The notes below the pieces were generated by a model, which was given only the letters and a program-made list of their open reading frames with translations, searched no databases and was not told the origin of the DNA. From UBA937 sp031549725 (GTDB lineage: Bacteria > Spirochaetota > Spirochaetia > Treponematales > Breznakiellaceae): DNA of 64,000 nucleotides. Shown piece after piece: positions 7,386 to 15,377 of the stretch (within the stretch, counting starts at the first letter, position 1; each line of letters opens with the position of its first letter). The stretch covers positions 1 through 64,000 of the forward strand of contig JAVBPH010000004.1 in the NCBI GenBank assembly GCA_031549725.1. The letters are read 5' to 3'. Made by a program: the position numbers and the translations under genes.

Positions 7386-9314
7386 ATGAATATGAATCTG
7401 CTTTCCGTAAAGAATCTTTCCAGGAACGGCCGGGAATCGCCGCTTTTTACCAACGTAACTTTTACTTTAGATGATGGAGAAAAGGCGGCGCTTATCGGGA
7501 AAAACGGCTCCGGGAAAAGCACCCTCCTTTCCTGCATAGCCGGAATTCTTTCCCCGGATGAAGGGGATATCATGATAGCCAAGGATGCGGGGGTTTCATT
7601 TCTTCCCCAGAACCCGGTGTATAACCGGGACCACACCATCCGGGAACATATATTCAAATCGGAAAGTACCAAGCTTAAGGCGATCCGGAACTATGAGGAT
7701 ATCTGCACCCAAATAGCCGGGCGGAGCGAATCGGACATCACCCCGGGGCTTAAGGACAAACTTGACCGGGCCACCGAGGAGATGACCAAGCGGAACCTCT
7801 GGGATTATGAAACCCACATCAAACAGATTCTTACCACCCTGGGAATAACCGGTATGGAGCAGCCCATGGGAACCCTTTCCGGGGGCATGGTAAAAAAAGT
7901 TGCCCTGGCCCAGGTGCTGATTGATGATACAAAGATTCTCCTGCTGGATGAACCCACAAACCATCTGGATATAACCACCATTGCCTGGCTTGAGGAATAC
8001 CTGCGTCTCACCGACCGGGGGGTGCTGATGGTAACCCACGACAGGTATTTTCTTGATAATGTATGTTCCTCAATCTACGAACTGGACCGGGCACGGATAA
8101 AACCCTACACGGGCAACTATTCCCTTTATCTTGAGAAAAAGGCCGTGGAAGCCGAGATTGAGCAGAACACGGAACGGCGTATCGAGTCGGTGCTCCGGAC
8201 TGAACGGGAATGGCTTCTCCGGGGTCCCCAGGCGCGGGGTACTAAAGCGAGGGCCAGGGTTGATGCGGTCCACCGGATGATTAACCGGGAAAAAATCAAG
8301 GAAGACCAGGGCTTTGCCTTTGAGGTGTCCGGCCGCAGGCTGGGGGGCAAGATTCTGGAACTTGAACATATCTCAAAAGCCTGGGAACCGGGCAAGCCCG
8401 TCATTGATGATTTTTCCTACAGCTTCAAAAAGGGGGAACGCCTGGGCATCTTCGGGGCAAACGGGACCGGGAAAACAACCCTCCTCAATATTCTTACCGG
8501 AACCATTCCCCCGGATTCGGGGACCGTGGTACCAGGACAGAATACGGTGTTCGGGTACTACCGGCAGAACATTGATATGGAACTGTCCCAACCGGGGTCC
8601 GAGGTTCCTACGGTACTTGCATACATCGAGGAAACCGCTGAGGTCATCACCATGAACAACGGAAAAACCCTCACCGCTCCCCGGATGCTGGAACAATTCG
8701 GCTTCGAGGGAAAAATCCAGTACTCCCCGGTGACCGCCCTTTCCGGGGGTGAACGGAAGCGGCTTTACCTGGTGAGGCTGCTCATGGAGAACCCGAATTT
8801 CCTGGTACTGGATGAACCCACCAACGATTTCGATATCTTCACCATGTCGGTTCTGGAATCCTTCCTGGAATCCTACGCGGGATGCCTGGTGGTGGTATCC
8901 CATGACCGGTGCTTCATGGACAAGACCGTGGACATGCTTCTTATCCTGGACAACACCGGCGGCATATCCGGTTTTGCGGGAAGCTGCACCGAATACCTGG
9001 AAGTCCGTAAAACCATGGCCGCAGAAACAAAGCAGACCCGGGAACAGGTCCCCCAACGGGATGCCCCGGAAGAACCGGTCAAAACAAACAAGCGGCAGAA
9101 ACGGACCTTCAAGGAACAGAAGGAATTCGAAGCCCTGGAAGCGGAGATAACCCGGTCTGAAAACCGCAGGAAGGAACTGGAAGCCCTGCTTTCCGGGGGC
9201 GAGACCGACTACAGCAGAATAAGCAGCCTGAGCGCTGAGTACCACGCCACCGGTGCGGCCCTGGACCGGCTGTACGAACGGTGGGAAGAACTGGCCAATC
9301 TGGGGGATTACTAG
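7386..9314 (+). CDS. uup: ABC-F family ATPase, Uup type
   Basis: This 642-residue soluble protein has two ABC ATPase domains and no membrane segments. Domain 1 has Walker A GKNGSGKST (residues 38-46), signature LSGGMVKK and Walker B LLLDEPTNHLD. Domain 2 has GANGTGKTT, LSGGERKR and LVLDEPTNDFD. The linker carries the ABC-F LLRGPQARGTKARAR segment, and the last 80 residues form the coiled coil (FKEQKEFEALEAEITR) that distinguishes Uup. ABC-F proteins act at the ribosome, and Uup also affects transposon excision and branched DNA. The ATG at 7386 was chosen because homology begins there. It lacks a clear ribosome site and lies directly after a structured repeat. The gene converges with the histidine/histamine antiporter. 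Confidence 0.9.
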   Translation: MNMNLLSVKNLSRNGRESPLFTNVTFTLDDGEKAALIGKNGSGKSTLLSCIAGILSPDEGDIMIAKDAGVSFLPQNPVYNRDHTIREHIFKSESTKLKAIRNYEDICTQIAGRSESDITPGLKDKLDRATEEMTKRNLWDYETHIKQILTTLGITGMEQPMGTLSGGMVKKVALAQVLIDDTKILLLDEPTNHLDITTIAWLEEYLRLTDRGVLMVTHDRYFLDNVCSSIYELDRARIKPYTGNYSLYLEKKAVEAEIEQNTERRIESVLRTEREWLLRGPQARGTKARARVDAVHRMINREKIKEDQGFAFEVSGRRLGGKILELEHISKAWEPGKPVIDDFSYSFKKGERLGIFGANGTGKTTLLNILTGTIPPDSGTVVPGQNTVFGYYRQNIDMELSQPGSEVPTVLAYIEETAEVITMNNGKTLTAPRMLEQFGFEGKIQYSPVTALSGGERKRLYLVRLLMENPNFLVLDEPTNDFDIFTMSVLESFLESYAGCLVVVSHDRCFMDKTVDMLLILDNTGGISGFAGSCTEYLEVRKTMAAETKQTREQVPQRDAPEEPVKTNKRQKRTFKEQKEFEALEAEITRSENRRKELEALLSGGETDYSRISSLSAEYHATGAALDRLYERWEELANLGDY

Positions 9315-9360
9315 GAAATCTCTAAAAATCTAACCGGAGTTTTAGAGTTTTCAAATTCCC
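9314..9360. terminator. convergent terminator in a CTCTAAAAA-type stem-loop repeat
   Basis: The arms CTCTAAAA (9320-9327) and TTTTAGAG (9340-9347) lie between the convergent uup and antiporter genes. The reverse complement resembles the stem-loop at 15314-15355, including CCGGTTAGATTTTTAGA. It could terminate both genes. Confidence 0.55.
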
Positions 9361-9367
9361 CGGTCCG

Positions 9368-10864
9368 TCAATGAGATCCCTTAACCGCTGAATATACAAT
9401 GCCCGCAATCCCAAGGGCGACCACAAGAATCATTATCACCCGTTCATAGGGTTTGAAAACCGGCCCTGATTTATTATTACGTTTTACCGCGGTAATATAC
9501 AGCGGTATACCTATCGCATAAACAATGCAGGCAATCATCATATAACTTAACCCGGCGGCATAGATAAGCCACAAGCCATAAAGGGAGCCCACCAAACCGG
9601 TGATCATGGCATTCGTTCTGCCCGCAAAGATTTTTTCCGGATATTCATTTTTAATGATAATCTTGACCAGGAACAGCGTACAAAAAAAATAACAGGGAAG
9701 GGACATAACGCTGGTAATACTGATCATTGTGTCCCAGGCATTTCCCGCAAAATAGGAAAGAATTAGGATAACCTGGGTGATAATGGTAGTCGCCAGCAAC
9801 GCCGGAACCGGGGCGCCGGATTTGTTTTCCTTGAGGAACACCCTGGGGAAGGTTCCGTTTTTTGCTGCCGCCAGGGGCATTTCCCCGAGCATGAGCATCC
9901 AGACCAGCCAGGAACTGAGGACCGATAAAAGAACCCCAATGTTCATGAGAATCTCACCCCAGGCGCCGAATTTATCCAGCATAATGTATGCCGTGGATGG
10001 ATTGGCCATGGTGCTGATTTCCGGCTGGGAATAAATACCCAGGGGCAACAGGGAAACAACAATGTACAGGATGAGGGTCAGCAGGTATCCCCATATGGTG
10101 GACCTGCGTACCACCTCCTGGGATTTTGCCCGGCCCGAAACTACCACAGCCCCTTCTATACCGATAAACAGCCAGAGGGTAACCAGCATGGTGCTTTTGA
10201 TCTGGGGCATAACATTTTTTAAACTGAACTCCAACGGAACCCCTTTATCAGCACCCCAGAAATTCGTCATAAATACTGAAATCTTGAAGATTGCTGCGGT
10301 CGCCGCAATGAACACAATGACCGGCACGATTTTTCCGATGGTACCCACAATATTCATGGCACCGGTTTGTTTAGCACCCTTTAGGGTCAAAAGGTACATA
10401 AACCAGGTAATACCCGAACCTACAATAATGGAAGGAATATTATTCCCACCCTTAAAATAAGGAAGGAAATAGTTGAGGGTATCGGTGACCAAAACCGAAT
10501 AAGCCACCAGGGCGAAACAGTTGCAGACCCAGTACCCATAGGCCACAAAAAAACCGATAAACTTCCCGAACCCCGACTCGGCATAAGCATAGAGGCCATT
10601 GGTCAATTCCGGCCGTGCCGCGGACAATATCCGGAAGGTATTAGCGATAAACCAGACCCCAATACTGGTGACCAGCCAGGCTAAAATAATTGACCCCGCG
10701 GAAGCACTTTCCGCCATGTTCTGGGGAAGGTTATAGATACCCCCTCCTATCATGGCGCTGATCACAATACCAATTAATGCAATGAGACCAAGCTGCTTTC
10801 CCGAATCCTGGACTTGTGTACCGGCATCTGCGGTTTGTGTGATATTTTTATCTGAATTACCCAT
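9368..10864 (-). CDS. hdcP: basic amino acid antiporter, probable histidine/histamine exchanger
   Basis: This 498-residue APC-superfamily transporter has about 12 membrane helices. The first helix carries the family motif IGIVISAMIGGGIYNLPQNM, and helices follow with LAWLVTSIGVWFIANTF and AYGYWVCNCFALVAYSVLV. It belongs to the ArcD/LysI-like amino acid-amine antiporters. It lies 20 bases downstream of the histidine decarboxylase gene on the same strand, with AAAGGAT before the ATG. The context suggests exchange of histidine for histamine, as in lactic acid bacteria. The gene symbol rests on this context, and specificity for arginine/ornithine or lysine cannot be excluded from sequence alone. 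Confidence 0.8.
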   Translation of the reverse strand: MGNSDKNITQTADAGTQVQDSGKQLGLIALIGIVISAMIGGGIYNLPQNMAESASAGSIILAWLVTSIGVWFIANTFRILSAARPELTNGLYAYAESGFGKFIGFFVAYGYWVCNCFALVAYSVLVTDTLNYFLPYFKGGNNIPSIIVGSGITWFMYLLTLKGAKQTGAMNIVGTIGKIVPVIVFIAATAAIFKISVFMTNFWGADKGVPLEFSLKNVMPQIKSTMLVTLWLFIGIEGAVVVSGRAKSQEVVRRSTIWGYLLTLILYIVVSLLPLGIYSQPEISTMANPSTAYIMLDKFGAWGEILMNIGVLLSVLSSWLVWMLMLGEMPLAAAKNGTFPRVFLKENKSGAPVPALLATTIITQVILILSYFAGNAWDTMISITSVMSLPCYFFCTLFLVKIIIKNEYPEKIFAGRTNAMITGLVGSLYGLWLIYAAGLSYMMIACIVYAIGIPLYITAVKRNNKSGPVFKPYERVIMILVVALGIAGIVYSAVKGSH

Positions 10865-10884
10865 GGTATAATCCTTTGCTTAAT

Positions 10885-11838
10885 TCAAACAGAGCCGGTA
10901 AGAGATTTAAAACCCATTTCTTTCAGCCAGTCGGAAAGTTTTAACTCATTCAGAACACCGAATCCATCGGGGGGAACCGCATTCCTGGCCAGGGAAATAT
11001 AGGGGCCCACGGTTATGGCGTTGCCGATATATCCCGGTTTCAATATGGTACAAGCGTAGCCAATATAAGTACGGTCGAACAGTACATGGGAATCCCGTCC
11101 GCATTCCACCACGGACCAGATAATTTCCTTCCGGTGCTGATCCAGAAAGGCCCTCATCTCGGCCTCATCGTCATTTTTCGTCCAGACCCCGGCGTCTTCA
11201 ATAAACAAATCGGCCGCGTAGTCCCGGTCATTTGACAGGGATATGGCAATGTAGGACCACACACCATAGGCCTCGCCTTCTTTAAGGGAACCATTCTTTT
11301 TCGGCCGTGAGGCGGTCACCCCTTTATTGGCGCAGATTGTATGGGCCCCGGGAACCAGGTGAAAACGCCGGTCCTTTTCCGTACCGAACAATTCAACCCC
11401 CGCGTCCTGCAGAGGCTTAGCATCGTACACATCCAACGGGGAACCATTATATTGTTTTACTGAAAAGAGGGGCTTACTTTTTCCGGTGGTAATATCATCA
11501 TGACGGGCAAGATCATAACCCCAAATCTGCCCCGCCAGACCGCAAAACGAAGATGCGGTAATCATATTGATCTGTCCGATATAAGCATCATTGATTTCCG
11601 CCCGGTCATAGGAAACAATCCCGTCAATAAGTTCATCATTCGTTTTTTTTACAGTACCCGCGGAGACCTTCAGCACATTCACATACCCGTTCCCATAAGC
11701 GCCGGGCATGCCATATCCATCACAATAATTGTCATAGGGACTGATGGCTGTTTTATCAACATGAGGCGCCCGGATGGAAATTTTTTTGTTTTTCGCCCGG
11801 GCAATCTCCCGGTTCCGTCTTTCTTCAATGGTTTTCAT
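10885..11838 (-). CDS. hdcA: pyruvoyl-dependent histidine decarboxylase proenzyme
   Basis: This 317-residue protein matches the HdcA proenzyme family, which removes CO2 from histidine to give histamine. The conserved stretch DGIVSYDRAEINDAYIGQIN leads into MITASSFCG. Known enzymes of this family cleave themselves between the two serines (here Ser96 and Ser97) to give a beta chain and an alpha chain whose N-terminal serine becomes the pyruvoyl cofactor. TAISPYDNYCDGYGMPGA and GNGYV near residues 30-53, and KEGEAYGVWSYIAIS further on, are also conserved. No PLP-binding lysine motif is present. It is followed at 20 bases by the antiporter, forming an acid-resistance or energy-yielding decarboxylation pathway. 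The family is best known from Gram-positive bacteria, so transfer is likely. Confidence 0.9.
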   Translation of the reverse strand: MKTIEERRNREIARAKNKKISIRAPHVDKTAISPYDNYCDGYGMPGAYGNGYVNVLKVSAGTVKKTNDELIDGIVSYDRAEINDAYIGQINMITASSFCGLAGQIWGYDLARHDDITTGKSKPLFSVKQYNGSPLDVYDAKPLQDAGVELFGTEKDRRFHLVPGAHTICANKGVTASRPKKNGSLKEGEAYGVWSYIAISLSNDRDYAADLFIEDAGVWTKNDDEAEMRAFLDQHRKEIIWSVVECGRDSHVLFDRTYIGYACTILKPGYIGNAITVGPYISLARNAVPPDGFGVLNELKLSDWLKEMGFKSLTGSV

Positions 11839-12153
11839 TTTTTTACCTGCCTTTTTACAATTTAATAAATTACCATATCGAAGGCAATAATTTACTGGAA
11901 TTCCCTGATATGGGCTTATACGTAAAAAATTTAATTCCTAAAAGCTCTGTATGTTAATGCTGCTGCATTGTTTGCTGCTGAATTTTATTGAGCGGTGAGT
12001 CATTCAGAGAAACCGTGAAATAATAGAAGATTTTGGAATAAATAAGATTAATTGTGATTTTTCATGAAAAAGTGTAAAACAAAATTGCCCTGAAACTGAT
12101 TATATGGAGTACTATTATAATAAAGAAATCCGGGGTTTTAACAGGAGCAGACG
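11839..12153. promoter_or_regulatory. divergent promoter region of hdcA and the DUF362 gene
   Basis: An AT-rich 315-base gap separates the divergent genes. TATAAT at 12116-12121 is a good -10 candidate for the plus-strand DUF362 gene, 33 bases before its start codon. No well-spaced -35 was found. Nothing resembling a regulator gene or riboswitch was seen. Confidence 0.35.
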
Positions 12154-13173
12154 ATGAAAAGATTTTCCTATATAACCATTACACTGGCCTTAATAGCAGT
12201 ATTGATAGGCTGCAACAGCAGCAAAACCGGCGGTACCGCCCAGGGTAATTCAGCTCCGGCTTCCTCCGGAACCGTTATTCTGGCCGCGGCGAACAGCGGC
12301 AATTCCGGAACTTCCAAAGTCTATATGACCAAAGATATCAGTCCCGCCGGACTTATGGCGGTATATAAAGCCCTGGGCCGGGAAGCTTCGGGGAATAATG
12401 TGGCGGTAAAAATCAGCACCGGCGAACCCGGGGGGAAACATTTTCTCGCCCCCGGCTTGATTAAGGATCTGGTCCAGCAGGTAGATGGTACCATTGTGGA
12501 AGCCAACACCGCCTACGGCGGCCGCAGGGCATCCACAGCCATGCACTACCAGGTAGCCAAGGATCATGGTTTTACCGCCATCGCCGATGTGGTTATCCTG
12601 GATGAAAACGGGGATGTTTCCCTTCCGGTGGCAAATGGAAAACACCTTAAGGAAGATCTGGTGGGAGCCCATTTTAAGGATTACGACTTTCATTTGGTTC
12701 TCTCCCATTTTAAAGGCCATGCCATGGGAGGTTTTGGAGGAGCCCTGAAAAACCTGTCCATCGGGTATGCCTCTTCCAGGGGGAAAAGCCTTATCCACAG
12801 CGGCGGCAAAAGTACCACGAATCCCTGGGGCGGGGAACAGAATGCTTTCCTGGAATCCATGGCCGAAGCAGCTAAAGCAGTCGTGGAAGCCGGGGGAAGG
12901 GAACACTTCATATACATCAACGTGATGAACCACCTGTCGGTGGATTGCGACTGCAGCAGCAACCCCGCGGCCCCCACCATGGCGGACATCGCCATCCTGG
13001 CATCCCTGGACCCGGTGGCATTGGACAAGGCCTGTGTGGACCTGGTCTATGCAGCCCCGGACAGCAGGGACCTGATCCAGCGCATCGAATCCCGGAACGG
13101 CATTCTCACCGTGGACCATGCCGCAGCCATTGGGCTGGGCAACCTGAAGTATGAACTGATCAGTTTGGATTAA
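12154..13173 (+). CDS. DUF362-family lipoprotein
   Basis: This 339-residue protein starts with a lipoprotein signal (LALIAVLIGCNSS, cysteine at residue 20), followed by a low-complexity Ser/Gly/Ala linker. Residues 55-339 form a DUF362 domain: KVYMTKDISPAGLM, AVKISTGEPGGKHFLAPGL, the conserved LSHFKGHAMGGFGGALKNLSIG and the C-terminal LDPVALDKACVDLVYAAP. DUF362 proteins are usually cytoplasmic and often carry 4Fe-4S ferredoxin clusters. This one has no cluster motif apart from a lone VDCDCSSNP and is predicted to be secreted, which is uncommon. AGGAG precedes the ATG. The downstream permease gene begins about 155 bases later on the same strand. The function is unknown. Confidence 0.8.
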   Translation: MKRFSYITITLALIAVLIGCNSSKTGGTAQGNSAPASSGTVILAAANSGNSGTSKVYMTKDISPAGLMAVYKALGREASGNNVAVKISTGEPGGKHFLAPGLIKDLVQQVDGTIVEANTAYGGRRASTAMHYQVAKDHGFTAIADVVILDENGDVSLPVANGKHLKEDLVGAHFKDYDFHLVLSHFKGHAMGGFGGALKNLSIGYASSRGKSLIHSGGKSTTNPWGGEQNAFLESMAEAAKAVVEAGGREHFIYINVMNHLSVDCDCSSNPAAPTMADIAILASLDPVALDKACVDLVYAAPDSRDLIQRIESRNGILTVDHAAAIGLGNLKYELISLD

Positions 13174-13328
13174 GAATATTTTTCAGACAGAATTGCAGGA
13201 TTATTTTTTATCCCTGGATATGAATGCGGGGCAGAAAATAATCCTCGGAACATGTACAGAAGCCCGTTGAAAATTCAGTTTTTAATCAATCCTATAAATA
13301 CCATTTAAGTTAAACGGAGGTTATGTTA

Positions 13329-14234
13329 ATGCTTGAAGTCCTGCAGCGGGAATGGGTCTACTTCTGGTATTATTTTACCCTCCAGTTAGGGCAGGTCTTT
13401 CCCTATTGGGTTCTGGGAATCATAATCGGATCGGTGATCTCCGTCTTTGGAAAAGATAAAATCCATGCCCTGCTCAGCGTCCTCCAGGGAAAACGCCTGG
13501 GGATTTTAGGGCTGATCCCTGCAAGCCTTATCGGTATTGTTTCACCTCTGTGTATGTACGGAACCATTCCCATCGCCGCCTCCTTTTCCGACAAAGGAAT
13601 CAAGGATGACTGGCTCGCAGCTTTTATGATGAGTTCCATCCTTCTTAATCCCCAGCTCCTGATTTACAGCGCCGCCTTAGGACGGAGGGTGCTCCTGATC
13701 CGGCTGATAACCTGTTTCATCTGCGGTGCTGCCGCGGGACTGCTGGTACGTCTGTTTTACCGGAACAGGAATTTTTTTAACTTCTCCGGTTTCGGGGAAC
13801 CCCGCAGCCGGGACACGGATCCCAACCTTCTGCTCAGACTGCTTAAAAATATATGGCGGAACATCAAAGCCACGGGACTTTATTTCCTCATCGGGATTAT
13901 CCTTTCGGCTTTGTTCCAGCGTTACGTTCCGGCTTCGGTGGTGGAAAATCTTTTCGGCAAAAGCAACCGGGGATTCGGGGTATTCATGGCTGCCACCATC
14001 GGGGTGCCGATGTACGCCTGCGGCGGCGGTACCATTCCCCTGATTTCCGGCTGGCTGGCCAACGGTATGAGCCTGGGATCCGCCGCGGCTTTTATGATCA
14101 CCGGCCCGGCAACAAAAATCACCAATCTGGGAGCCATGAAAATTGTTCTGGGGATAAAACGCTTTATTATGTATATCGTGTTTTCCATCGCCTTCGCCTG
14201 GGTAACCGGGATGGTGGTGGACCTGATGTTTTGA
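13329..14234 (+). CDS. DUF318/ArsP-type permease
   Basis: This 301-residue membrane protein has about eight helices arranged as two similar halves, as in the PF03773 permeases that export organoarsenicals, copper/zinc or other soft ligands. The first half has SPLCMYGTIPIAASF (about residue 74). The second half has the matching VPMYACGGGTIPLISGW, and both carry the family cysteine before a Gly/Pro turn. LLNPQLLIYSAALGR and MITGPATKITNLGAM are further conserved segments. The ATG at 13329 is preferred because CGGAGG ends eight bases upstream. An ATG at 13323 lies too close to it. It follows the DUF362 lipoprotein and could be cotranscribed. The substrate is not fixed by the sequence. Confidence 0.8.
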   Translation: MLEVLQREWVYFWYYFTLQLGQVFPYWVLGIIIGSVISVFGKDKIHALLSVLQGKRLGILGLIPASLIGIVSPLCMYGTIPIAASFSDKGIKDDWLAAFMMSSILLNPQLLIYSAALGRRVLLIRLITCFICGAAAGLLVRLFYRNRNFFNFSGFGEPRSRDTDPNLLLRLLKNIWRNIKATGLYFLIGIILSALFQRYVPASVVENLFGKSNRGFGVFMAATIGVPMYACGGGTIPLISGWLANGMSLGSAAAFMITGPATKITNLGAMKIVLGIKRFIMYIVFSIAFAWVTGMVVDLMF

Positions 14235-14251
14235 ATAGGCATTAAAATCCT

Positions 14252-14295
14252 GTTTTTAACCATTTTCTAACAAAAGTCTCATCATTTCCTAACAA
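14252..14295 (+). promoter_or_regulatory. Pho-box-like array upstream of pstS
   Basis: Four 11-base units lie end to end (GTTTTTAACCA, TTTTCTAACAA, AAGTCTCATCA, TTTCCTAACAA). On the minus strand they read as TTGTTAG-type heptamers every 11 bases. An 11-base period of such heptamers is how PhoB/PhoP-type regulators bind. A possible -10, TGTAAAT, lies near 14316-14322. The array should bind the response regulator encoded at 18958. Confidence 0.6.
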
Positions 14296-14368
14296 TTCTT
14301 TAATTAAATTGGGATTGTAAATACCGGGAACCCAAAGTTTCCGGAATATTAACAAGGAGAAGAGAAAC

Positions 14369-15199
14369 ATGAAAAAGAATTTGATCCTTACGGGAATACT
14401 GCTGGGAGCGGCGAGCCTTGCATCACTTTTTGCCGGCGGAAATAAAGAAACAAACCAGGGGAATGCCCAGGCCTATACCATTGAAATTTCCGGGTCCACC
14501 TCGGTCACTCCCCTGATGGAAAAACTGGCGGAAGACTATGCGAAGGCAAACCCCGGCATTAAGGTGAATATCAACGGCACCGGTTCATCCGACGGTATTA
14601 CCGCGGCCAACCAGGGAACCAGCGAACTGGGTATGTCCAGCCGGACCCTGAAACCCGAAGAAAAGGGATATGGACTTACGGAGCTTATCATTGCCATCGA
14701 CGGTATTGCGGTAATCGTGAATCCCAACAATCCTGTGGCTAATCTTACCATTGAACAAATCCGGGATATCTATGCGGGGAACATCACCAACTGGAGCCAG
14801 ATAGGCGGCAAAGCAGGAAAAATTGCCGTGGTTTCCCGGGAACCCGGTTCCGGAACCAGGGGGGCTTTTGAGGAAATCATCGCTTTCAAGGATTCCCTGG
14901 TTAAGGGCGCCACCGAATTTGACGGGACCGGCGCGGTAAAGGCGGAGGTTTCCAAAAACGCCGACGCCATCGGTTATATTTCCCTGGGTTCGGTGGATAC
15001 CTCCGTTAAAACCGCATCGGTGGAAGGAACCGCCGCCACCACCGCCAATGTTATCAGCGGGTCCTACAAGATTGCCCGGCCCTTTATCGTCCTGTACCGG
15101 GCAAACAAAATCAACAGCAATACAAAACAGTTCCTGGACTGGATCATGTCACCCCAGGGACAGGCTATCGTCAAAACAAGCTGGATTGCGGTGAAGTAA
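14369..15199 (+). CDS. pstS: phosphate-binding protein of the Pst ABC transporter
   Basis: This 276-residue periplasmic solute-binding protein has a Sec signal (LILTGILLGAASLASLFAGG) without a lipobox cysteine. The mature part begins with the phosphate-loop region ISGSTSVTPLMEKLAEDYAK, then GTGSSDGITAANQGTSELGMSSR, and later SREPGSGTRGAFEE and IGYISLGSV. All are standard PstS phosphate-contacting segments. AAGGAGAAG precedes the ATG. It is the first gene of the pst operon, behind the Pho-box-like array, and a strong hairpin after its stop probably keeps its mRNA level above that of the permease genes. Confidence 0.95.
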   Translation: MKKNLILTGILLGAASLASLFAGGNKETNQGNAQAYTIEISGSTSVTPLMEKLAEDYAKANPGIKVNINGTGSSDGITAANQGTSELGMSSRTLKPEEKGYGLTELIIAIDGIAVIVNPNNPVANLTIEQIRDIYAGNITNWSQIGGKAGKIAVVSREPGSGTRGAFEEIIAFKDSLVKGATEFDGTGAVKAEVSKNADAIGYISLGSVDTSVKTASVEGTAATTANVISGSYKIARPFIVLYRANKINSNTKQFLDWIMSPQGQAIVKTSWIAVK

Positions 15200-15273
15200 T
15201 ATAAGAATTAAAATTTTAATATCTGCAAAAATTGCAGCTACTCCTCCGAATAATGTAAAAAAGTAAAAATCTG

Positions 15274-15301
15274 GGCGGCCGGGTGTTATCTCCCGGCCGC
15301 C
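15274..15301 (+). terminator. GC-rich hairpin between pstS and pstC
   Basis: A perfect 10-bp stem, GGCGGCCGGG with CCCGGCCGCC, encloses an 8-base loop and has no T-run after it. In a pst operon such a structure can stabilise the pstS message or cause partial termination. Confidence 0.6.
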
Positions 15302-15313
15302 TCTGGTGAATAT

Positions 15314-15355
15314 GGGAAACCTCTAAAAACCCGGTTAGATTTTTTAGAAGTTCCC
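15314..15355 (+). repeat. CTCTAAAAA-type stem-loop repeat
   Basis: The arms GGGAAACCTCTAAAAA and TTTTTTAGAAGTTCCC pair with few mismatches. Related elements lie at 9314-9360 (reverse orientation) and 24138-24173. It ends ten bases before the ribosome site of pstC. Confidence 0.65.
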
Positions 15356-15377
15356 AATAGACATGGGAGATAAACCG

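Noticed and set aside
8373..9245. 290-codon minus-strand frame opposite uup
   Set aside because: It is Gly/Phe/His rich and overlaps both ATPase motifs of the real gene.
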